Part shown: piece after piece, positions 7,104-11,547 of the stretch
How positions within the stretch are numbered: the first letter of the stretch is position 1
Layout: each line of letters starts with the position of its first letter
Origin: Victivallales bacterium
GTDB lineage: Bacteria; Verrucomicrobiota; Lentisphaeria; Victivallales; JAUVCU01
Assembly: GCA_029934175.1 (NCBI GenBank)
Contig: JAOZMT010000033.1
Location: 1 to 11,547, forward strand
Reading direction: 5' to 3'
DNA length: 11,547 nucleotides
Translations under genes and position numbers: made by a program
The notes under the pieces: model-generated
Database searches by the model: none
Told to the model about the DNA's origin: nothing
What the model saw: the letters and a program-made list of their open reading frames with translations, nothing else

Positions 7104-7705
7104 TGTATTATGAAAAAAATATTATATATAGCAAAAAAATAGAAGAGTTTAAGACTCTACAAGAAGGAGTTTTTTCGGTAAGTGATTTAAAAAGTATCAT
7201 TTCATCTAAAAATACATCTGAGTTTTATAGAGTTCTATCTGAATTGGTGGCAGCTGATATTATTGAAAAATTTTGTCGTAATTATTATGTCACAAATAAG
7301 TTCAATTTATTAGTATTGAGTCAAAGAATTACACAAGAATCTTATATAAGTTTTGGAACTATTTTACCCAAAGAATTATTGATAGGTTCCGTTCCTGAAT
7401 TTCGTGTGCAAGCTGTCCGAAAAGGATTAACTAGAAAGTATAGTAATGATAAATATTTTGTAGAACAACTTCAAATTAAAGATGAATTATTTATGGGATT
7501 TAATAAAATAAATGGTATTAATATGGCAACTCCAGAAAAAGCATTTATAGATACCTTATATTATTATCAGAAAGGGGTTCGTTTTAGTTTTGATATTTAT
7601 TCTGATATTGATACAGAAAGCTTAAATAAAAATTTAATTAAAAAATACTTGAGACAATATAATTCAAAATTTCAAGTATTTGTAAAAGGAGTGGTTAATG
7701 GATAA
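7103..7705 (+). CDS. AbiEi-type antitoxin (type IV toxin-antitoxin), winged-helix N-terminus
   Basis: A 200-residue protein. Residues about 8-60 (KIEEFKTLQEGVFSVSDL, then EFYRVLSELVAADIIEKF) look like the winged-helix start of AbiEi family antitoxins/transcriptional regulators. The middle (YISFGTILPKELL, MATPEKAFIDTLYY) fits the conserved 'Y.s..sAL...gl' and 'va.peKal.D.ly' segments of the family. In AbiE systems this protein neutralises the AbiEii nucleotidyltransferase and represses its own promoter. The ATG at 7103 lies at the edge of the operator palindrome, and there is no clear ribosome binding site, so translation may be nearly leaderless. The stop overlaps the toxin ATG (7698) by 8 bases, the usual AbiE arrangement. 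Here the toxin is destroyed, so the antitoxin is orphaned unless it acts on the toxin at the left edge. Confidence 0.8.
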   Translation: MYYEKNIIYSKKIEEFKTLQEGVFSVSDLKSIISSKNTSEFYRVLSELVAADIIEKFCRNYYVTNKFNLLVLSQRITQESYISFGTILPKELLIGSVPEFRVQAVRKGLTRKYSNDKYFVEQLQIKDELFMGFNKINGINMATPEKAFIDTLYYYQKGVRFSFDIYSDIDTESLNKNLIKKYLRQYNSKFQVFVKGVVNG

Positions 7706-7826
7706 TATTAATTCAAAAGAGGCTTTGCTTTCTTATTTAATAACTTTGATAGCAGAAGAGTTTAAAGAATCTGCAATTCTTAAAGGGTGTGTTCAAAAAT
7801 CGTTGCTAAACTCTTCTAATCTATAA
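7698..7826 (+). pseudogene. AbiEii toxin gene cut after about 30 codons by an insertion sequence
   Basis: AAGGAG at 7686-7691 is 6 bases before ATG 7698, a strong site, and the ATG overlaps the antitoxin stop. The reading is MDNINSKEALLSYLIT and then FKESAILKG. AbiEii/DUF1814 toxins continue here as L-K-G-G-(T/M)-A-L, the first part of the nucleotidyltransferase site. Instead the frame runs into CVQKSLLNSSNL and a stop at 7824-7826, encoded by the end of an insertion sequence. No catalytic aspartates remain, so the toxin is certainly dead. The gene's missing 3' part is not beyond the element in this window. Confidence 0.75.
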
Positions 7827-8161
7827 ATTTGACTTATTGATTTATTTCTTTTAAAAATTCTGCATTTTCTATCCATTTCTTTCTTTGCATTTCCCAATAT
7901 TCATCATACCAGTCATTTGCTTTTAACATTCTCAATGCCAAAATATTTGGGACATTATTTGGATGCCACCAGGGATTTTTAATCTAACTTGAACAATATG
8001 TCGATGTCCACTTTCAACCTCTCCACTTGCAGTACTCCATCCATTTTCTCTGTATTTTGCATATTCAATAGAGTCTTTGTTATGTTCAAAATAATTAGCC
8101 TCTCTAATTACTATTTCGGGCTTGTTCTTAATGCCGAGCAATGTATCTATATTGTCTTCCC
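7788..8161 (-). mobile_element. Remnant of an insertion sequence (transposase 3' end and one IS end)
   Basis: On the minus strand, 8161 to 7834 encodes the C-terminal part of a transposase. It reads REDNIDTLLGIKNKPE, then YRENGWSTASGEVESGHRH and VQVRLKIPG, and in another frame WWHPNNVPNILALRM and DWYDEYWEMQ, stopping at 7834-7836. The S-G-x-(V/A)-E-S-G segment followed by R-L-K is typical of a DDE transposase of the ISKra4-like kind (family assignment tentative). A small deletion near 7968-7975 breaks the frame between the two parts. The terminal non-coding stretch 7788-7833 includes GTGTGTTCAAAAATCG, probably the element's end, abutting the toxin at its Leu-Lys-Gly codons. The other half of the element is gone: coding sequence starts right behind the AsmA-like stop codon, with no second terminal repeat seen. 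Confidence 0.7.
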
Positions 8162-11100
8162 TCAATTAAATAAATTTAGAATACCATTTATAGCTTCCTC
8201 TTCTGAACTTTTATTTTTCTTTTCATCTTTCTTAGTTTTATTCTTAGTTTTCTTAGAATCCTTTTTATTGCCAAATAAACCATTTAGTAAATCGTTAACT
8301 ACAGGTTTTAGCTTTTCATTGCCTTTAATTTCTTTATTTATAGCATTTGAGAGAAAGCCACTTGCTAATGCTTTTGTATTTTGAATAGCATATTTATTCA
8401 TCGCTTCAGACCATATATCTGAATTTTTTGCATTACCTTCAATATGAATAGGAGGCATTTTTTTCATATTATTATCCATTGTTTCAAATAAACCTGCCTT
8501 GCGAATTAACTTCATTTTTTTAGCTTTTTTTTCTGAAAAAATAGGATAAATATTTAAATTAGTATACATCTCATCATATAAAACTTGCGAACCTTGCAGA
8601 AGTATTCTTATTTTAGGGCTATCATTACCAAAATGTGCGATTTGTGCAACTCCATCTTTGAACGATGTGGTAGAAGTTACATTCCCTAACTTTTCTAAAT
8701 CATCATCATCAACTTTTAATAATTTCATTATAGAATTCCATTTTTCAGGAACTTTGTCAAAGCCAAAATTTGCTATTTGCATATTAGTTTCACCATTCAT
8801 ATTTTTCAAGAAATCACTACTTTTTTCAGAACTTTTAATATTTAAATTTAAATTAGAGATAACCCCCTTAACTAAATTTTCATCAAAGTTTGAAAATGAA
8901 TTATATATTGGCTGAATAGGAATAGTATTACCAGTTAAATTGAAATTATAAGCAGGATTTTGTGCTAAATAATCAAAGTTCCCTTTTAATTTAATTGCTC
9001 CTTTGTTTAATAAAGCATCAAAATTAAGAATAGAAAAATTGCCATTTTTTAAGTTAATATCTGTTATTATATTGTCAATTTCTAATTGTTTATATATTAT
9101 TTTTTTAAATTGTCCATTGACAGCTAATGATTTTAAAGTTTCGCTAGATGGAATTGTTTTCTCTTGCTTAGATGGTTGATTCTTTGAGTCTGTTTTCTTT
9201 TCTGATTTATTTTCCTTTTTGTAACTTTGCCAAATAGAACTCAATTGGTCAGGGTAAATAGTATCATTTGAACTAATATTAATTTGCGATTTATGCAACT
9301 TCATTGTTGGATCAATATTTCCAGTAACCTTTAACTTTGCCAATAAATTGTTAGAATTTGATAATTTTATTTCTGTTGATTTGATGGCAATAGTTTTATC
9401 TTTGGATGAAGAAGATTCAATTTGTATATTTAGTGGGAACTTAATATATCCTTTGTTTTCAAGCTTAAAGTCTTCTATATTTGCAATAAGATTAGTCTGT
9501 TCAGTTAATATAGAAAAATTATTTTTTGTTGTTATATTTGACTCAAAGTTCAAATTCCCAATAAAATTAGATTTATTCCCACATTGCGACTTAAGCAAAC
9601 TGCTAAGAATAGGAGAATTTTTTAACTTACCATTTATAGTCAAATTACTATCTTTGTTATTAAGATTAAAATCTCCATATACTTTAAGCTTAATATCTTC
9701 ACTATTTTGGTGTTGTTCATTAAATTCAAAGTTATTTATTAAAAGAATATCATTATTAATTGTAACATCATTTACACATTGCAAAAAAGTTTTATCAATA
9801 GCAATATCATTCCAAAAGCCTTTATTTATTGCGACTTGTGCAGTGGAATTCGCAGATTTAAGTTTAAAATTACTATCTAAACTCCCTGTAAAGTCAGATT
9901 TGATTTGTAGATTACAATTTTTAAATCCTTGAAACTTTTCAATATCTAAATCCGAATTTAAATCAACGACTATTTTTTTTGAATTAATATTATATTTGAT
10001 ATTAAATAATAGAGATTTTATATCTGCTAAAGGAAGTTTTGTTTGTGGAATAAATTGGTTTATGCTTTTTAAATTTAAATTATTAATTTTCCCTTGTAAA
10101 TTGATATCAGAAAATTGATTCCAATTATTAATATCTTTATGTGGAATAACTGTTTTTTCTGGAAGTTGTAGACTAATATTTGTCTTTTTGCGATCTGTGC
10201 AATTTAAAGAAAATTTATTTATAACGAGTTTTTCTTTCATATCAATATCATAATTTAAATCAATATTAAGTGGTGGTGATTTTTTTAAATTCAATATTGT
10301 TGAGCTTAATGAAAAGTCATTAACAGACAGAGTGCCTTTACTTAAAATATCCTTATTGTTGTTAGATATTTGAACAGAACCATCATAACCTATTTTTGTA
10401 TTTCCAAAATCATAGTCCCCTACTAATTTTCCAAAAATATTTAGAATTTTAGATGATTTAATAACAAGTTTAACTTTTAAATCAGATGCAGAAAAATCTT
10501 CTTTTAAAGAACCTGTAATATTTAAACCTGAACCTATTTTATTTTCATACTTTTCAACAATTTGCACAGATCGCAAATTATAAGAATCTTGTTCAGATAG
10601 GATAGAACCACCAACTTCAAATGCTCGTTTTTCTAAGGATATTTTATCGGCATATCCAGAATTAAAATTCAATTTGCTTTGAAAATCTAAATTTTTCATT
10701 AACAAAAGTTCTGATAAATTTCCATTAGCTGATAGTTCAAACGATCCATTTGCATTATGAAATTTATTGAATTTTTTAATTACAATATCACTTTTTATAT
10801 TAAACTTAAATGGCTGATTGATTTCAATATGCGATAAGTCTAAATTGAAATTTTTAATAGAAAGATCAGATATAACTACACCTTTGATATCTTTTTCAAT
10901 ATAAGAAACATTGATATTATTCAAATGAATATTTGAAATATTGAAAGTTGGACTTTCAAATTCTTTTATATCTTTTTTTGCGACTTGTGCAGATTTGGGA
11001 GTAGTGGAAATAGTTTTTGTTTGTTTTATATTGATAATTTGAATATCAGCATTATCAAGAGATAATTCATTTATTTCAATTTTGTTATCAAATAAATAAG

Positions 11101-11362
11101 AAAAGATGTTATATTGTAAAGTTAGTTCTGTTAACTTGAGTGTTGTTAATTTATCTTTTACTACAACATTCTTTAATTTAAGACTAGACAAAGGAGAAAA
11201 AACAATCTCTCCTGCATCAATTTTTTTATTGATTTTAGTAGATATATTTGGTAAGACAAAGCCTTTTATAAAGCTTTCAGATGTTAAATAATAAAATGCA
11301 CAAATCGCAAAAACAACCAAGAACGATGATGTTAATATCGCTATTTTCAAAAACCTTTTCAT
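8162..11362 (-). CDS. AsmA-like outer-membrane assembly / lipid-transport family protein
   Basis: A 1066-residue protein with one N-terminal membrane segment (about residues 5-27, hydrophobic after MKRFLK), then a very long stretch of alternating short beta-type repeats (patterns such as 'NLNLNIKSS', 'GNLNFES', 'LKLTELTLQYN'). The start SESFIKGFVLPNISTKINKKI and SSLKLKNV match the AsmA/TamB/YhdP entry region ('i...l...G..v....l....l..l.l..v'), and about 800-930 fits the AsmA C-terminal part. Such proteins sit in the inner membrane, span the periplasm as a lipid-carrying beta groove, and affect outer-membrane composition. The C-terminus is a lysine-rich, charged tail (about 1025-1053) ending in EEEAINGILNLFN. 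The start is backed by an AAGGAG 5 bases upstream. Nine motif copies lie within it. Downstream it abuts the IS remnant with no terminator, so a shortened 3' end cannot be excluded. Confidence 0.8.
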   Translation of the reverse strand: MKRFLKIAILTSSFLVVFAICAFYYLTSESFIKGFVLPNISTKINKKIDAGEIVFSPLSSLKLKNVVVKDKLTTLKLTELTLQYNIFSYLFDNKIEINELSLDNADIQIINIKQTKTISTTPKSAQVAKKDIKEFESPTFNISNIHLNNINVSYIEKDIKGVVISDLSIKNFNLDLSHIEINQPFKFNIKSDIVIKKFNKFHNANGSFELSANGNLSELLLMKNLDFQSKLNFNSGYADKISLEKRAFEVGGSILSEQDSYNLRSVQIVEKYENKIGSGLNITGSLKEDFSASDLKVKLVIKSSKILNIFGKLVGDYDFGNTKIGYDGSVQISNNNKDILSKGTLSVNDFSLSSTILNLKKSPPLNIDLNYDIDMKEKLVINKFSLNCTDRKKTNISLQLPEKTVIPHKDINNWNQFSDINLQGKINNLNLKSINQFIPQTKLPLADIKSLLFNIKYNINSKKIVVDLNSDLDIEKFQGFKNCNLQIKSDFTGSLDSNFKLKSANSTAQVAINKGFWNDIAIDKTFLQCVNDVTINNDILLINNFEFNEQHQNSEDIKLKVYGDFNLNNKDSNLTINGKLKNSPILSSLLKSQCGNKSNFIGNLNFESNITTKNNFSILTEQTNLIANIEDFKLENKGYIKFPLNIQIESSSSKDKTIAIKSTEIKLSNSNNLLAKLKVTGNIDPTMKLHKSQINISSNDTIYPDQLSSIWQSYKKENKSEKKTDSKNQPSKQEKTIPSSETLKSLAVNGQFKKIIYKQLEIDNIITDINLKNGNFSILNFDALLNKGAIKLKGNFDYLAQNPAYNFNLTGNTIPIQPIYNSFSNFDENLVKGVISNLNLNIKSSEKSSDFLKNMNGETNMQIANFGFDKVPEKWNSIMKLLKVDDDDLEKLGNVTSTTSFKDGVAQIAHFGNDSPKIRILLQGSQVLYDEMYTNLNIYPIFSEKKAKKMKLIRKAGLFETMDNNMKKMPPIHIEGNAKNSDIWSEAMNKYAIQNTKALASGFLSNAINKEIKGNEKLKPVVNDLLNGLFGNKKDSKKTKNKTKKDEKKNKSSEEEAINGILNLFN

Positions 11363-11367
11363 AAATA

Positions 11368-11373
11368 CTCCTT
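11368..11373 (-). promoter_or_regulatory. Ribosome binding site of the AsmA-like gene
   Basis: AAGGAG on the minus strand, 5 bases before the ATG at 11362-11360. This strong, well-spaced site fixes the start. Confidence 0.85.
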
Positions 11374-11375
11374 TT

Positions 11376-11420
11376 GTTTAGTTAAAGCTAAACTATATCA
11401 CAGTATTTATTATTATTCAA
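11376..11420 (-). promoter_or_regulatory. Promoter with overlapping small inverted repeat, AsmA-like gene
   Basis: On the minus strand, TTGAAT (11420-11415) and TATAGT (11397-11392) are separated by exactly 17 bases, with TGTGA just before the -10 box, a good sigma-70-type promoter. An inverted repeat GTTTAG-TTAAAG-CTAAAC (11376-11393) starts within the -10 box and runs over the likely transcription start. It could be an operator or a 5'-leader hairpin. The regulator is unknown. Confidence 0.6.
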
Positions 11421-11515
11421 TTTATTTCTTTTATTTTTTGAATATATTAATACTAACATTTCGGGATTCGATTTTAGAGAAAACAAGCAATGAAACTTGC
11501 GAAGCAAAAAGTAAC

Positions 11516-11532
11516 GCAGGCATCTTGCCTGC
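11516..11532. repeat. Small GC-rich hairpin GCAGGCATCTTGCCTGC
   Basis: A perfect 7-base stem with a 3-base loop in an otherwise AT-rich intergenic region. A second GCAGGC-like half (GTCAGGC) lies at the window edge, and a TTGCGAAGCAA short palindrome lies just before it (11497-11507). GC-rich hairpins of this kind are often members of dispersed intergenic repeat families. Its extent continues off-window. Confidence 0.45.
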
Positions 11533-11547
11533 AAAGTATCGTCAGGC

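Larger units (their letters stand above)
426..11309. repeat. Dispersed 13-base near-palindrome TGCGANNNNNGCA, 22 copies
   Basis: Copies start at 426, 558, 3314, 4860, 5202, 5289, 5436, 5478, 5975, 6170, 6443, 6886, 6910, 8586, 8636, 9285, 9585, 9830, 10189, 10563, 10979 and 11297, each 13 bases long. Those at 4860, 5202, 5436, 6910, 10563 and 11297 are in minus orientation. All begin with T and end with GCA when oriented, and only the 6443 copy departs (GCGG for GCGA). Inside, position 7 of the 11-base core is mostly T and position 9 mostly T, giving TTGCGAACTGTGCAA as a fuller consensus. Copies lie in both coding strands and in different reading frames (for example AQVAK, TDRK, AHFAD), so the constraint is on DNA, not protein. 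Function is unknown. Confidence 0.85.

Noticed and set aside
7989..8384. Plus-strand frame of 131 residues
   Set aside because: It spans the IS remnant and the AsmA-like 3' end on the opposite strand and is explained as a shadow of both.
9348..9932. A 194-residue plus-strand open frame inside the AsmA-like gene
   Set aside because: It is antisense to a long, well-supported gene with promoter and ribosome binding site. Its sequence is low-complexity Leu/Phe/Ser with no recognisable motif. The same holds for the frames at 8658-8915 and 11106-11291.
426..11309. The motif as cyanobacterial HIP1 or a Haemophilus/Neisseria uptake sequence
   Set aside because: The core is GCGANNNNNGC, not GCGATCGC, AAGTGCGGT or GCCGTCTGAA.
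11363..11547. Riboswitch or small RNA upstream of the AsmA-like gene
   Set aside because: The leader after the promoter is only about 25 bases, too short for a riboswitch; nothing beyond the small repeats is seen.

Overview
The window is AT-rich (by eye about 30% G+C). It codes for a large AsmA-like envelope protein with an N-terminal membrane anchor and for a cluster of sugar transferases and methyltransferases. Together these suggest a low-GC Gram-negative (diderm) bacterium building a surface polysaccharide such as O-antigen or capsule. I cannot name the genus from the sequence.

Layout. Positions 1-326 hold the 3' end of an AbiEii-like nucleotidyltransferase toxin gene that runs in from the left. 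It overlaps by 8 bases the first gene of a plus-strand surface-polysaccharide operon (319-6857): a class I SAM methyltransferase, an FkbM-family methyltransferase, a GT-B type glycosyltransferase and a GT2 glycosyltransferase, all tightly packed or overlapping. The middle of the operon is decayed: 3624-3772 holds remains of an unrecognised gene, and 3773-4832 is a GT4 glycosyltransferase broken by about three frameshifts. This is joined to a GT2 gene (4834-5733) that has lost its N-terminus. The operon ends with an intact GT4 glycosyltransferase (5733-6857).

From 6886 to 7103 there are three inverted repeats in a row: a hairpin made of two copies of a dispersed motif, a strong intrinsic terminator, and a palindrome containing a promoter in front of an AbiEi-type antitoxin gene (7103-7705). 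The toxin gene that follows (7698) keeps only about 30 native codons, cut at its Leu-Lys-Gly motif by the end of an insertion sequence. The rest of that element (about 7788-8161) is a transposase remnant on the minus strand that runs up to the stop codon of the AsmA-like gene (8162-11362, minus strand). That gene has its own recognisable promoter and ribosome binding site. The last 70 bases contain another small hairpin.

The most unusual signal is a 13-base near-palindrome, TGCGANNNNNGCA (fuller consensus TTGCGAACTGTGCAA). I count 22 copies (21 exact), in both orientations, mostly inside genes and read in different frames. By a rough base-composition estimate fewer than one is expected. Copies are dense in 4860-6922 and 8586-11309 but absent from the AbiE/IS region, from the decayed genes and from 571-3313. 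The inverted pair at the end of the glycosyltransferase operon resembles the way DNA-uptake sequences are used as terminators in Neisseria and Haemophilus. The motif may therefore be an uptake, methylation or chromosome-organisation signal of this lineage.
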